A stretch of DNA of 64,000 nucleotides from Lachnospiraceae bacterium (lineage in GTDB: Bacteria > Bacillota > Clostridia > Lachnospirales > Lachnospiraceae), in assembly GCA_017482205.1 (NCBI GenBank), contig JAFUNK010000024.1, positions 124,001-188,000 on the forward strand. The letters are read 5' to 3'. The position numbers and the translations under genes are program-made. This document shows positions 1 to 8,251 of this stretch, piece after piece (within the stretch, counting starts at the first letter, position 1; each line of letters begins with the position of its first letter). Below the pieces are notes generated by a model. That model worked only from the letters and a program-made list of their open reading frames with translations. It did no database searches and had not been told where the DNA came from.

Positions 1-111
1 AAAGCCAAGGATAGTGGCGTAGAACCGATTACGCTGGGCAAACGGATTCTTCGGACCGAGACTGCGGGATTTACCGTGATGGCATGGATAATGTATCAGT
101 TGGAAGAATAA
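1..111 (+). CDS. rsmE: RsmE, 16S rRNA m3U1498 methyltransferase (3' end only)
   Basis: The window opens inside a gene whose last 36 codons end at the TAA at 109-111. The visible tail contains LGKRILRTETAG, the conserved C-terminal SAM-binding signature of the RsmE (SPOUT/trefoil-knot) family, followed by a short hydrophobic helix and a QLEE end. RsmE methylates N3 of U1498 in 16S rRNA. The start and N-terminal PUA-like domain lie outside the window. The cysteine desulfurase gene starts 42 nt downstream on the same strand, so the two may be co-transcribed. The family call rests on the tail alone but the motif is distinctive. Confidence 0.85.
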   Translation, partial: KAKDSGVEPITLGKRILRTETAGFTVMAWIMYQLEE

Positions 112-153
112 TCGCATATATTGTTTATAGATAGAATAAAAAGGAGAAACACG

Positions 154-1317
154 ATGGAAGTGTATTTGGATAACTCCGCCACAACGAGGGCATTCCCGGA
201 AGTTGCAGAGCTGGTGACAAAAGTCATGTGTGAAGACTATGGAAATCCTTCCAGCCTCCATTTGAAAGGAGTACAGGCTGAGCGATATATCAGATATGCA
301 AAGGAAACACTGGCAAGGCTTTTGAAGGTCAGTGAAAAAGAAATTTGTTTTACTTCAGGTGGTACGGAGTCTGACAATCTGGCGTTAATCGGTTGTGCCA
401 TGGCAAACCGCAGGGCAGGCGGGCATTTGATAACAACCCGGATAGAACATCCGGCGATTTTGCAGACTATGCGGTATTTGGAAAGTCAGGGATTTTCGGT
501 AACCTATCTGCCGGTAGACCACAATGGACAGATTTCTTTAGAGGATTTGCGAAGAAGTATTCGCAGGGATACGATTTTGGTGTCCATTATGCACACCAAC
601 AATGAGATTGGAGCATTGCAGCCTATCGAAGAAGCAGGGAAACTGATTAAAAGTATCAAGCCGGATGTCTTATTCCATGTGGATGCGGTGCAGGGCTTCG
701 GTAAGGCACGTATTTATCCTAAGAAAATGGGCATTGATTTGTTATCTGTCAGCGGGCATAAGATTCATGGACCGAAAGGTATTGGTTTTTTATATGTGGG
801 CGAACGTGTAAAAATCCACAATATCAGTTATGGCGGCGGACAACAGAAAAATCTGCGTTCTGGTACGGAAAATGTTCCGGGTATAGCAGGGCTGGCAAAA
901 GCAGCAGAAATGATGTATGCCCATCTGGAGGAAGATGTGGATAGACTCTATGAATTAAAGGAATATTTCATAGATGGCTTAAAACAGATAAGCGATATTT
1001 ATATCAACGGACTGACCGGCAGGGACAGTGCTCCCCATATTATCAGTGCTTCGATAAGGGGAGTCCGAAGCGAGGTGTTGCTTCATGCATTGGAAGATAA
1101 AGGGATTTATGTTTCTGCAGGAAGTGCCTGTGCTTCCAATAAGCCTCAGACCGGTGCTTCAGCCACTTTAAACGGTATTGGTTTGGATAAGGATTTGGCA
1201 GGTTCCACCATCCGTTTCAGTATGTCGGTGGAAACCACAAAAGAAGAATTGGACTATACATTAAAAGCAATGTATGATATGATTCCCATGTTGCGAAAAT
1301 ATACAAGAAAGGCGTAG
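154..1317 (+). CDS. NifS/IscS-like cysteine desulfurase (ThiI partner type)
   Basis: Class V PLP-dependent aminotransferase of 387 aa that converts cysteine to alanine and hands persulfide sulfur to an acceptor. The PLP lysine is K203 in SGHKIHGPKG and the catalytic cysteine is C326 in SAGSACAS. A longer frame opens at a TTG at 121, but AAGGAG (141-146) sits 7 nt before the ATG at 154, so I use 154. The next gene, 44 nt downstream, is thiI. In B. subtilis the NifZ desulfurase is paired with ThiI in the same way, so the likely job is sulfur supply for 4-thiouridine in tRNA rather than general Fe-S assembly. No scaffold gene (iscU/sufU) is nearby. Confidence 0.9.
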   Translation: MEVYLDNSATTRAFPEVAELVTKVMCEDYGNPSSLHLKGVQAERYIRYAKETLARLLKVSEKEICFTSGGTESDNLALIGCAMANRRAGGHLITTRIEHPAILQTMRYLESQGFSVTYLPVDHNGQISLEDLRRSIRRDTILVSIMHTNNEIGALQPIEEAGKLIKSIKPDVLFHVDAVQGFGKARIYPKKMGIDLLSVSGHKIHGPKGIGFLYVGERVKIHNISYGGGQQKNLRSGTENVPGIAGLAKAAEMMYAHLEEDVDRLYELKEYFIDGLKQISDIYINGLTGRDSAPHIISASIRGVRSEVLLHALEDKGIYVSAGSACASNKPQTGASATLNGIGLDKDLAGSTIRFSMSVETTKEELDYTLKAMYDMIPMLRKYTRKA

Positions 1318-1361
1318 ATACGTCTTTTGACAGGTGCTAGGGCACAGAATAGAGGAGAACT

Positions 1362-2546
1362 ATGTTTAAAGCATTTTTGATAAAATATGCCGAAATCGGT
1401 GTAAAAGGAAAGAATAGATATTTATTTGAAGATGCACTGGTAAATCAGATAAAGTATGCGCTGAAAAAGTGTGACGGTACTTTTCAGGTGCGTAAAACCC
1501 AGGGACGTATTTATGTAGATGCATTAAGCGAATTTGATTTTGACGAAACCGTAGAGCATTTAAAAAGAGTGTTCGGTATTTCCGGTATTTGTCCGGTAGT
1601 ATATGTGGAGGACGAAGGTTTTGAAAAGCTTTGTGAGGATGTAATTTCTTATATTGATAAGGTATATCCCGACAAGAATAAGACATTCAAGGTACAGTCC
1701 AGAAGAGCACGCAAGAATTATCCCAAGGATTCCATGACCATCAATATGGATTTGGGAGAAGCCATATTAAATGCATATCCTGAAATGCACGTAGATGTGC
1801 ATGAGCCGGATATTATGTTGAATATAGAAGTTAGAGAAAAGATTTATATTTATTCCGAAACTATTCCGGGACCGGGTGGTATGCCTGTGGGCACAGGCGG
1901 TAAGGCAATGTTATTGTTGTCCGGTGGTATTGACTCCCCGGTTGCCGGTTACATGATAGCTAAGAGAGGTGTAAAACTGGATGCAGTATATTTTAATGCA
2001 CCTCCTTATACCAGTGAGAGAGCAAAACAGAAGGTAATTGATTTGGCGAAAATTGTATCCAGATATACCGGACCGATTTATCTGCACATCATCAATTTTA
2101 CCGACATACAGCTTTACATTTATGAGAAATGCCCTCATGAGGAACTGACGATTATTATGCGCCGTTATATGATGCGTATTGCAGAACGCATTGCTCAGGA
2201 AACTGAATGTTTAGGATTGGTAACCGGTGAGAGCATCGGGCAGGTGGCATCCCAGACCATGCACAGTCTGGTGGCAACCAACGAAGTGTGTGAACTGCCG
2301 GTATATCGTCCGTTGATTGGTTTTGACAAGCTGGACATTGTAGACGTATCTGAAAAAATCGGTACGTATGAAACTTCTATTCTGCCCTATGAGGACTGCT
2401 GTACTATCTTTGTGGCAAAGCATCCCGTAACCAAACCCAGTCTGAAGGTTATCCGCAGACATGAAGAAAATCTGGCAGAAAAGATTGACGAAATGGTGGA
2501 AGAAGCTATCCGTACCGACGAACTGATTATAGTAAGTGAATCCTAA
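1362..2546 (+). CDS. thiI: ThiI, tRNA 4-thiouridine synthetase
   Basis: 394 aa. It adenylates U8 of tRNA and replaces its oxygen with sulfur from the desulfurase encoded just upstream; some homologues also feed thiazole synthesis. The N-terminal ferredoxin-like and THUMP regions cover about residues 1-165, followed by the PP-loop ATP pyrophosphatase motif SGGIDSP at 187-193. There is no C-terminal rhodanese domain, so this is the short Firmicute form. A Cys pair at 346-347 (EDCC) lies where a sulfur-accepting cysteine could be. GAGGAGAAC precedes the ATG. Downstream come a palindromic repeat element and a bidirectional terminator. Confidence 0.95.
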   Translation: MFKAFLIKYAEIGVKGKNRYLFEDALVNQIKYALKKCDGTFQVRKTQGRIYVDALSEFDFDETVEHLKRVFGISGICPVVYVEDEGFEKLCEDVISYIDKVYPDKNKTFKVQSRRARKNYPKDSMTINMDLGEAILNAYPEMHVDVHEPDIMLNIEVREKIYIYSETIPGPGGMPVGTGGKAMLLLSGGIDSPVAGYMIAKRGVKLDAVYFNAPPYTSERAKQKVIDLAKIVSRYTGPIYLHIINFTDIQLYIYEKCPHEELTIIMRRYMMRIAERIAQETECLGLVTGESIGQVASQTMHSLVATNEVCELPVYRPLIGFDKLDIVDVSEKIGTYETSILPYEDCCTIFVAKHPVTKPSLKVIRRHEENLAEKIDEMVEEAIRTDELIIVSES

Positions 2547-2555
2547 AAGGAGAAA

Positions 2556-2748
2556 ATGCCTGAAAACAGCGGATGGGAATTGCGGTTACAAAAAGTTTTC
2601 CGGCGCAGACCTTTAGCGAACGCCGGCACTTAACGAAAATATCTCGAAGAGATAATTTGAGTTTAGTACCGCTGCGTTTGGTACGAGCGCAAGCGTGTCT
2701 GCAAGGAAACTTTTTTAACTGCAATTCCCAGCCACTGTTTTTAGGCAT
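2556..2748 (+). repeat. Large palindromic intergenic element, copy E1
   Basis: Imperfect palindrome of 193 nt directly after the thiI stop. The outer arms (2556-2604 with 2703-2748) pair over most of their length, for example ATGCCT with AGGCAT and GGGAATTGC with GCAATTCCC. The core runs 2605-2702, closed by GCAGAC/GTCTGC. Inside it AACGCCGG pairs with CCGCTGCGTT (CT bulge), a GAA-loop hairpin lies near 2640-2652, and a small hairpin with a GCAA (GNRA) loop lies near 2686-2695. The same core recurs at 29115-29308 (- strand), 56986-57162 (+) and 58238-58422 (-). The strand given is the one showing GNRA loops. The short reading frames across it are by-products of the palindrome. Confidence 0.8.
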
Positions 2749-2756
2749 CCGCGATG

Positions 2757-2805
2757 ACAAAAAAAGAACACCGTGAAAATTCCGGTGTTCTGCTTTTTCT
2801 CTTTT
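2757..2805. terminator. Bidirectional intrinsic terminator between thiI and the HPr-like gene
   Basis: Stem AGAACACCG (2765-2773) pairs with CGGTGTTCT (2783-2791), followed by CTTTTTCTCTTTT on the + strand and preceded by an A run that gives a T run on the - strand. It can end both the thiI transcript and the convergent HPr-like gene. Confidence 0.8.
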
Positions 2806-2827
2806 ACTCAATTTAAGTATGAGATGA

Positions 2828-3058
2828 TTAGATCAGGTAAGGCTTTAATGCTTCCATTACATCATCGATGTTGTCTTCTGCATGGATATTTAAGTCGATG
2901 GGCTTAGATAAATCCAAGCTGAAGATACCCATGATGGACTTTGCATCGATTACGTATCTGCCGGATACCAGGTCGAAATCATAATCGAACTTTGTAATAT
3001 CATTAACAAAAGATTTTACTTTGTCAATGGAGTTTAAAGAAATCTGAACTGCTTTCAT
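2828..3058 (-). CDS. HPr-like protein lacking the phosphorylatable histidine
   Basis: 76 aa, about the size of HPr. The second half (AKSIMGIFSLDLSKPIDLNI) aligns well with the conserved HPr region around Ser46 (AKSLF-L-LGL-G). The N-terminal GLHxRPA loop, which carries His15, is replaced by SLNSIDKVKS with no histidine. It therefore probably cannot carry phosphate in the PTS and may instead be regulatory, for example by binding partners through the HPr fold; that is inference. AAAGGAGG precedes the ATG and a good sigma-A promoter lies upstream. It is monocistronic, convergent with thiI and divergent from mtaB. A complete HPr with His15 is encoded at 50874-51137. Confidence 0.7.
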   Translation of the reverse strand: MKAVQISLNSIDKVKSFVNDITKFDYDFDLVSGRYVIDAKSIMGIFSLDLSKPIDLNIHAEDNIDDVMEALKPYLI

Positions 3059-3097
3059 AGTAATTACCTCCTTTGATAATTCATACCCTCTGCACTC

Positions 3098-3126
3098 ATC
3101 TTAATGTGTTTGCGGGTAAAAGTCAA
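3098..3126 (-). promoter_or_regulatory. Sigma-A promoter of the HPr-like gene
   Basis: On the - strand TTGACT (3126-3121) is followed after 17 nt by TAAGAT (3103-3098), about 40 nt before the start codon. Confidence 0.65.
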
Positions 3127-3159
3127 TGATAAAACACCACAAATTTTGGAAGGAATAAT

Positions 3160-4584
3160 ATGAAAAGTGTAGCATTACGCAACCTCGGTTGCAAAGTGAA
3201 CTCTTATGAATTGGACGTTATGCAACAAATGTTACAAGAAAAAGGATATATTATTGTACCATTTGATAATGAAGCCGATATTTATATAGTAAATACCTGT
3301 ACCGTTACCAATATAGCTGATAGAAAGAGCAGACAGATGCTGCATCAGGCAAAAGCACGTAACCCTAAAGCAGTTGTAGTGGCAGTGGGGTGCTATGTGC
3401 AGACCGGAGGGGAAGAGGCCCTTGCCGATGAATGTGTGGACCTTGCCATCGGTAACAATAAGAAAAAAGAAATGGTAGAAATTTTAGAGGCATTTCTGGC
3501 AGAACGGGAAAACGTGGCTGTGGATAAGCATACCGAAGCGAAGTATGAAAGTCAAAAAACTTTAAATGACACGAGTGTCATAGATGTAAATGCCGGCTGT
3601 GACTATGAGGAAATGACCTTAAAACAGACTGCGGAGCATACCAGAGCCTATATCAAGATTCAGGACGGCTGTAACCAGTTCTGCTCCTACTGTATCATTC
3701 CCTTTGCGAGGGGAAGGGTACGCAGCCGCAGATGGGAGGACATTTATTCAGAAATCCAAGGGCTGGCAGAGGCTGGCTACAAAGAAATCGTGCTGACAGG
3801 CATTCATATCAGTTCCTACGGAATTGATTTTGATGATGAAGCGTGGGCAGCAGGGAAGAGTGAAGTACGTGCCAGAGAAACCGGACAGAGAGATTACGGC
3901 GGCGGTTCCAAACTGCTGGATTTGCTGGAACGCATACATGACATAGAGGGTATTGCACGCATTCGTCTGGGGTCACTGGAACCCCGTATTGTAACAAAAG
4001 AGAATGCCAAAAGACTGGCAGGCATGCCCAAAATCTGTCCCCATTTTCACTTGTCTTTACAAAGTGGTTGTGATGCAACCTTAAAAAGAATGAATAGACA
4101 TTATACATCGGGTGAATACTCAGAGTGTGTGGAAAGACTGCGTGCAGTTTATGAAAATCCGGCGGTCACAACGGATGTAATTGTGGGATTTCCGGGAGAA
4201 ACCGAAGAAGAATTTGCAGAAACCCATGCATTTTTAGAAAGGGTAAACCTGTATGAAATGCATATCTTTAAGTATTCCAAAAGAAAGGGAACCCGTGCGG
4301 CAGTGATGCCGAATCAGGTGCCCGGTCCGGTGCAGACCATGCGCAGCAACAGTCTGATGGAACTGGAGAAAAAGCAGTCGAATGCTTTCCGTGCGGCATA
4401 CATAGGACGGGAAACGGAAGTGCTATTTGAAGAAACCAAGGAAATTGCAGGTAAAACCTATATGTTGGGACATACGGCAGAGTATTTACATGTCGCAAAA
4501 CAGACAGGAGAAAATCTGTCAAACTGCCTGATGAAAGGGAAAATCAGCGGATTTTTAAATGAAGAGCTTTTGCTGATGGAATAG
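3160..4584 (+). CDS. mtaB: MtaB, tRNA t6A37 methylthiotransferase
   Basis: 474 aa radical-SAM methylthiotransferase that converts t6A to ms2t6A at position 37 of ANN-decoding tRNAs. The UPF0004 domain cysteines are C11, C47 and C78. The radical-SAM cluster motif is CNQFCSYC with C171, C175 and C178, and a TRAM-like region occupies about the last 65 residues. Within the methylthiotransferase family it matches MtaB (start MKSVALRNLGCKVN) rather than MiaB or RimO. An acidic stretch of about 40 residues near 115-155, between the two cluster domains, looks poorly conserved. GGAAGGAATAAT precedes the ATG. It is one of several tRNA-modification genes in this window. Confidence 0.93.
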   Translation: MKSVALRNLGCKVNSYELDVMQQMLQEKGYIIVPFDNEADIYIVNTCTVTNIADRKSRQMLHQAKARNPKAVVVAVGCYVQTGGEEALADECVDLAIGNNKKKEMVEILEAFLAERENVAVDKHTEAKYESQKTLNDTSVIDVNAGCDYEEMTLKQTAEHTRAYIKIQDGCNQFCSYCIIPFARGRVRSRRWEDIYSEIQGLAEAGYKEIVLTGIHISSYGIDFDDEAWAAGKSEVRARETGQRDYGGGSKLLDLLERIHDIEGIARIRLGSLEPRIVTKENAKRLAGMPKICPHFHLSLQSGCDATLKRMNRHYTSGEYSECVERLRAVYENPAVTTDVIVGFPGETEEEFAETHAFLERVNLYEMHIFKYSKRKGTRAAVMPNQVPGPVQTMRSNSLMELEKKQSNAFRAAYIGRETEVLFEETKEIAGKTYMLGHTAEYLHVAKQTGENLSNCLMKGKISGFLNEELLLME

Positions 4585-4606
4585 GGCAAAAAATTCGCCG
4601 GGCAGG

Positions 4607-4635
4607 TTGAATTTTCCGAAAAGATAAGGTAAGAT
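4607..4635 (+). promoter_or_regulatory. Sigma-A promoter of the ireB operon
   Basis: TTGAAT (4607-4612), a 17-nt spacer and TAAGAT (4630-4635), 70 nt before the ireB start codon. Confidence 0.55.
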
Positions 4636-4705
4636 AGACAGTAGTATAGAAATATATACCAATGGGAAGCGGTAGCATACCGGAAGGAATGAGGAGAGAG
4701 TCAAT

Positions 4706-4969
4706 ATGCAGGACTTAGGAAATACACAATACTTCAAAGTGGAAACAGAGCCGGAAACCGGTGTGAAAGTGGTATTGTCCACAGTTTATGAAGCGTTGAC
4801 AGAAAAGGGTTACAATCCGGTAAACCAGATTGTGGGATATATTATGAGCGGTGATCCTACTTATATTACCAGCCACAAAAATGCCAGAAGCCTGATTATG
4901 AAGGTAGAAAGGGATGAACTGGTAGAAGAGTTGCTGACAGAGTATATCCGCAACAATCACTGGAAGTAG
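4706..4969 (+). CDS. ireB: IreB family regulatory phosphoprotein (UPF0297)
   Basis: 87 aa. It carries the family hallmarks [18 protein letters not shown] and [13 protein letters not shown]. In enterococci IreB is a substrate of the Ser/Thr kinase IreK and lowers cephalosporin resistance; the role here is inferred from that family. The typical phosphosite threonines would lie near the N-terminus, here in the stretch [19 protein letters not shown] precedes the ATG. It is followed at short spacing by ruvX and a DUF1292 gene, the same order as B. subtilis yrzL-yrrK-yrzB, so an operon is likely. Confidence 0.92.
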   Translation: MQDLGNTQYFKVETEPETGVKVVLSTVYEALTEKGYNPVNQIVGYIMSGDPTYITSHKNARSLIMKVERDELVEELLTEYIRNNHWK

Positions 4970-4983
4970 TAGGGAGAAAATAC

Positions 4984-5412
4984 ATGCGAATTATGGGACT
5001 GGACTTCGGTTCAAAAACCGTAGGCGTGGCAATCAGCGATGCATTGCTTATGACTGCGCAGGGAATCGAAATTATCCGCCGCAAGGAAGAAAACAAATTA
5101 CGTCAGACTCTGGCACGTATTGAAGAATTGATTTTGGAGTACGAGGTAGAGGAAATTGTACTGGGACTGCCCAAAAATATGAACAACACCGAGGGTGAAA
5201 GGGTAGCACTGACAATGGAGTTTAAGGATAAACTGGAGAGAAGAACCGGATTGCCGGTAGCACTCTGGGATGAACGTCTGACAACGGTTGCTGCAGACAA
5301 AGCCATGATGGAAGCGGGTATCCGGAGGGAAGAACGCAAGGAACATGTGGACAGGATTGCTGCCTGCTTTATTTTGCAGGGCTATTTAGACAGACGCAGC
5401 AATCAGGTATAA
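4984..5412 (+). CDS. ruvX: RuvX/YqgF, Holliday junction resolvase-like RNase H fold protein
   Basis: 142 aa, the normal length for YqgF. It starts [18 protein letters not shown], which holds the first catalytic Asp of the RNase H-like fold. The second acidic motif is LGLPKNMN and the third WDERLTT, with a final Asp in EHVDRIAA. Proposed roles for the family are pre-16S rRNA 5'-end maturation and Holliday junction resolution. GGGAG precedes the ATG, 14 nt after the ireB stop, and the gene ends 3 nt before the DUF1292 start. Identification is firm; which role dominates is not settled by sequence. Confidence 0.93.
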   Translation: MRIMGLDFGSKTVGVAISDALLMTAQGIEIIRRKEENKLRQTLARIEELILEYEVEEIVLGLPKNMNNTEGERVALTMEFKDKLERRTGLPVALWDERLTTVAADKAMMEAGIRREERKEHVDRIAACFILQGYLDRRSNQV

Positions 5413-5415
5413 GCA

Positions 5416-5697
5416 GTGAAAACGGTAGAGGAAAAAACAGTGGAAAAGATTATTTTTACCCCGGAGGGAAACGGGGAAGCAGTAGAATTTTATGTATTGG
5501 AGCAGACCAGAATCGGGGGCACCAATTATATTTTAGTAACAGATGTAGAAGACGGGGACGGAGATGCTCTGATTTTGAAGGATTTGTCCCAGGACGGAGA
5601 AGAAGAAAGCGTTTATGCCATTGTAGAAGAGGACGAGGAACTGGATGCCGTTGCACAGGTATTCCAGAGCATGATGGAAGACGTTACATTGGAGTAA
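5416..5697 (+). CDS. DUF1292 protein (YrzB-like)
   Basis: 93 aa, strongly acidic. It shows the DUF1292 pattern: a beta-rich core EFYVLEQTRIGGTNYILVTD, then a run of Asp and Glu, then ending in a helix. No enzymatic motif is seen and the family has no established function. It always travels with ireB and ruvX in this phylum. The start is a GTG at 5416, 3 nt after the ruvX stop, which suggests translational coupling. A second in-frame GTG 10 codons in is possible; the first is preferred because the reading frame is closed upstream and coupling explains the weak ribosome binding site. Confidence 0.85.
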   Translation: MKTVEEKTVEKIIFTPEGNGEAVEFYVLEQTRIGGTNYILVTDVEDGDGDALILKDLSQDGEEESVYAIVEEDEELDAVAQVFQSMMEDVTLE

Positions 5698-5723
5698 GAC
5701 CGGCCCGTTATGGAGGTATTTGA

Positions 5724-7397
5724 TTGAAGAAAAAAGAAAATATGAGTGCGTCCAAGCTGAAGGTAATTCCTTTAGGCGGTTTGGAGCAGATTGGAATGAA
5801 CATTACTGCCTTTGAATACGAAGACAGTATTGTTGTTGTGGATTGCGGACTGGCTTTCCCGGCAGATGATATGTTGGGCATTGACTTAGTCATTCCGGAT
5901 GTAACCTATCTGGAAGAAAATATTGAGAAAGTAAAGGGTTTTGTGATTACCCACGGTCATGAAGACCATATTGGTGCACTGCCCTATGTGTTGCGTCGGA
6001 TAAATATTCCTATTTATGCTACCAAGCTGACAGTGGGCATTATTGAAAACAAATTAAAAGAACACGAACTGGAGAAAAGCACGAAACGTAAAGTGGTTAA
6101 ATTCGGCCAGTCCATTAATTTAGGCCAGTTCAGAATAGAATTTATAAAAACAAATCACAGTATTGTGGATGCGGCAGCGTTGGCGATTTATTCACCTGCT
6201 GGCATCGTGGTACACACAGGAGACTTTAAAGTAGATTATACACCGGTATTTGGTGATGCCATTGATTTGCAGCGTTTTGCGGAAATCGGTAAAAAAGGTG
6301 TACTGGCACTGATGTGCGATTCTACCAATGCGGAAAGACCCGGTTTTACCCAGTCTGAAAAGACGGTGGGCAAGACCTTTGATACATTGTTTGCAGACCA
6401 CAAGAATACCCGTATTTTTGTGGCAACCTTTGCTTCCAACGTAGACCGTGTGCAGCAGATTATTAACACGGCGTACAAGTTTGGCAGAAAAGTAGTGGTG
6501 GAAGGCCGCAGCATGGTTAATATTATTGAAACGGCTTCCAATCTGGGATACTTAAGTATTCCGGACAAGACCCTGATTGAAGTGGACCAGCTTAAAAACT
6601 ATCCTCCCGAACAGCAGGTTATTATTACAACCGGCAGTCAGGGAGAAAGTATGGCGGCATTGTCCCGTATGGCATCCAATATGCATAAAAAGATTACCAT
6701 AGGACCGGGGGATACCGTTATTTTTTCCTCCAGCCCTATTCCGGGTAATGAAAAGGCTGTTACCAGGGTGATTAACGAACTGTTCCGTAAAGGGGCTGAT
6801 GTTATTTTCCAGGATACCCATGTTTCCGGTCACGCCTGTCAGGAAGAAATCAAGCTGCTTTATACATTGGTAAAGCCCAAATACGCCGTACCCGTGCATG
6901 GGGAGTACAAGCATCTGCGTGCACAGGCAAAGATTGCGGAAGGTCTGGGAATAGAAAAAGAAAATATCTTTATTCTTTCTTCCGGTGACGTGTTGGAGCT
7001 TTCAGAAGAAAGTGCAGTAGTAACCGGTAAAGTGCCGGTAGGTTCCATTCTGGTAGACGGTCTTGGCGTGGGTGATGTAGGAAATGTGGTGCTTCGGGAT
7101 AGACAACATCTGGGTGAAGATGGTATTCTGATAGTGGTAATGGCATTGGAACGCAGCAGTAATATGCTGGTGGCAGGACCGGATATTGTGTCCAGAGGTT
7201 TTGTGTATGTGAAAGAATCCGATGAATTGCTGGAAGAGGCAAGACAGGTGGTGGATGAAACCATGCAGGATTTGATTGACAGAGGCATCAGTGACTGGGG
7301 TAAGATGCGGGCGGCTACCAAGGATGCACTTTCCGAGTATGTATGGAAAAAGACCAAGCGCCGTCCTATGATTATGCCGATTATTATGGAAGTATAA
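5724..7397 (+). CDS. rnj: Ribonuclease J
   Basis: 557 aa metallo-beta-lactamase/beta-CASP nuclease with 5'-to-3' exo- and endonuclease activity in mRNA decay and rRNA maturation. Zinc ligands are seen in HGHEDH (77-82). The downstream beta-CASP motifs include SNVDRVQQ, TGSQGE, and HVSGHA followed by VHGEYKHL; the C-terminal region VSRGFVYVKE is RNase J specific. The start is a TTG at 5724 with GGAGG (5712-5716) 7 nt upstream; the ATG seven codons later has no ribosome binding site. It may be the end of the ireB operon (26 nt gap). The YlbF gene downstream also belongs to RNA-processing biology. Confidence 0.95.
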   Translation: MKKKENMSASKLKVIPLGGLEQIGMNITAFEYEDSIVVVDCGLAFPADDMLGIDLVIPDVTYLEENIEKVKGFVITHGHEDHIGALPYVLRRINIPIYATKLTVGIIENKLKEHELEKSTKRKVVKFGQSINLGQFRIEFIKTNHSIVDAAALAIYSPAGIVVHTGDFKVDYTPVFGDAIDLQRFAEIGKKGVLALMCDSTNAERPGFTQSEKTVGKTFDTLFADHKNTRIFVATFASNVDRVQQIINTAYKFGRKVVVEGRSMVNIIETASNLGYLSIPDKTLIEVDQLKNYPPEQQVIITTGSQGESMAALSRMASNMHKKITIGPGDTVIFSSSPIPGNEKAVTRVINELFRKGADVIFQDTHVSGHACQEEIKLLYTLVKPKYAVPVHGEYKHLRAQAKIAEGLGIEKENIFILSSGDVLELSEESAVVTGKVPVGSILVDGLGVGDVGNVVLRDRQHLGEDGILIVVMALERSSNMLVAGPDIVSRGFVYVKESDELLEEARQVVDETMQDLIDRGISDWGKMRAATKDALSEYVWKKTKRRPMIMPIIMEV

Positions 7398-7465
7398 GAG
7401 ACGTATGTGAAAAACGGGTTTTAGAACCTTGTTAAAAACTGTAAAGAGGCAGGCTGCGAGAAAGT

Positions 7466-7792
7466 ATGACAGAATTAAACAATGCCATAGAGAGTTTGAT
7501 TGTAACCATTAAGGATACGGATAAGTATAAAAGATATAAAAGAGAAAAAGACAAAGTAAATCTTTTCCCCGAACTGAAAACACAGATAGATATCTTTCGT
7601 GCCCGTAATTTTGAATTGCAGAATATGACAGGTGATGAAGATTTATTCTACAAAATAGAAGAGTTTGAAAGAGAATATGAAAAGTTTAGGGAAAATCCGT
7701 TAGTTGCAGATTTTCTGGCAGCAGAGCTGGATTTATGCAGAATGATGCAGAATGTGAATGCAAGATTGGCGGAAGCTTTGGATTTTGAATAG
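7466..7792 (+). CDS. YlbF/YmcA family protein
   Basis: 108 aa, all-helical and highly charged. It begins with an IESLIVTIKDTDKYKRY helix and has the family pattern of a long coiled region followed by a hydrophobic C-terminal helix (ADFLAAELDLCRMMQ). In B. subtilis, YlbF and YmcA form a complex with YaaT that directs RNase Y cleavage of mRNAs and influences competence and sporulation. Its place right after RNase J fits an RNA-processing role, but whether it is the YlbF or the YmcA orthologue cannot be told here. The ribosome binding site is weak (GAGAAAG). Confidence 0.75.
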   Translation: MTELNNAIESLIVTIKDTDKYKRYKREKDKVNLFPELKTQIDIFRARNFELQNMTGDEDLFYKIEEFEREYEKFRENPLVADFLAAELDLCRMMQNVNARLAEALDFE

Positions 7793-7845
7793 TGATTCCT
7801 GCAATAGCATCAGACTTGCAGGTTAAGGAAGGGTTGGTTGTTGAT

Positions 7846-8232
7846 ATGAATGCCAAACAGGTAATTACAGCCGTTCTGGGTATGTTACTCAAAGTGCTTG
7901 TAGCAATATTTGTAATAGTGGTGGTTTATAAGGGTGCGGTTACAGCGTATGATTACGGGTATCGTATTTTTCAGGAGCCGCCTATGACGGAAAGTCCCGG
8001 GGTAGATATCCAGGTAGATATTACTATGGGAAAAAGTGCGTTGCAGATAGGTGAAATTCTGGAAGAAAACGGTCTTATCCGTGATGCACATCTGTTTTAT
8101 ATCCAGAATTTGTTGTCTCATTACAAGGATGAATTGAAAGCCGGCTCTTATGTTCTCAATACTTCTATGACCATAGAAGAGATGATGGAGATTATGTCTG
8201 CGGACCCTGACGGAGCAGAAAACCAAGAATAA
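7846..8232 (+). CDS. Short MltG/YceG-like membrane protein without catalytic domain
   Basis: 128 aa from the ATG at 7846. A single membrane helix covers about residues 8-28. The outer domain (SALQIGEILEENGLIRDAHL, then ELKAGSYVLNTSMTIEEMM) matches the LysM-like N-terminal module of the endolytic transglycosylase MltG, but the protein ends before the catalytic half with the essential Glu. It may bind glycan or a partner; it cannot be an active transglycosylase alone. The frame is open up to a GTG at 7792 that overlaps the ylbF stop, so a longer coupled form is possible. AAGGAAGGG (7826-7833) lies 12 nt before the chosen ATG. Confidence 0.65.
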   Translation: MNAKQVITAVLGMLLKVLVAIFVIVVVYKGAVTAYDYGYRIFQEPPMTESPGVDIQVDITMGKSALQIGEILEENGLIRDAHLFYIQNLLSHYKDELKAGSYVLNTSMTIEEMMEIMSADPDGAENQE

Positions 8233-8251
8233 GAAAAAGCAGGAAGCAAAT

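Noticed and set aside
2527-2811. ORFs on both strands across 2527-2811 as small genes
   Set aside because: They arise from the palindromic element E1 and lack ribosome binding sites and family features.
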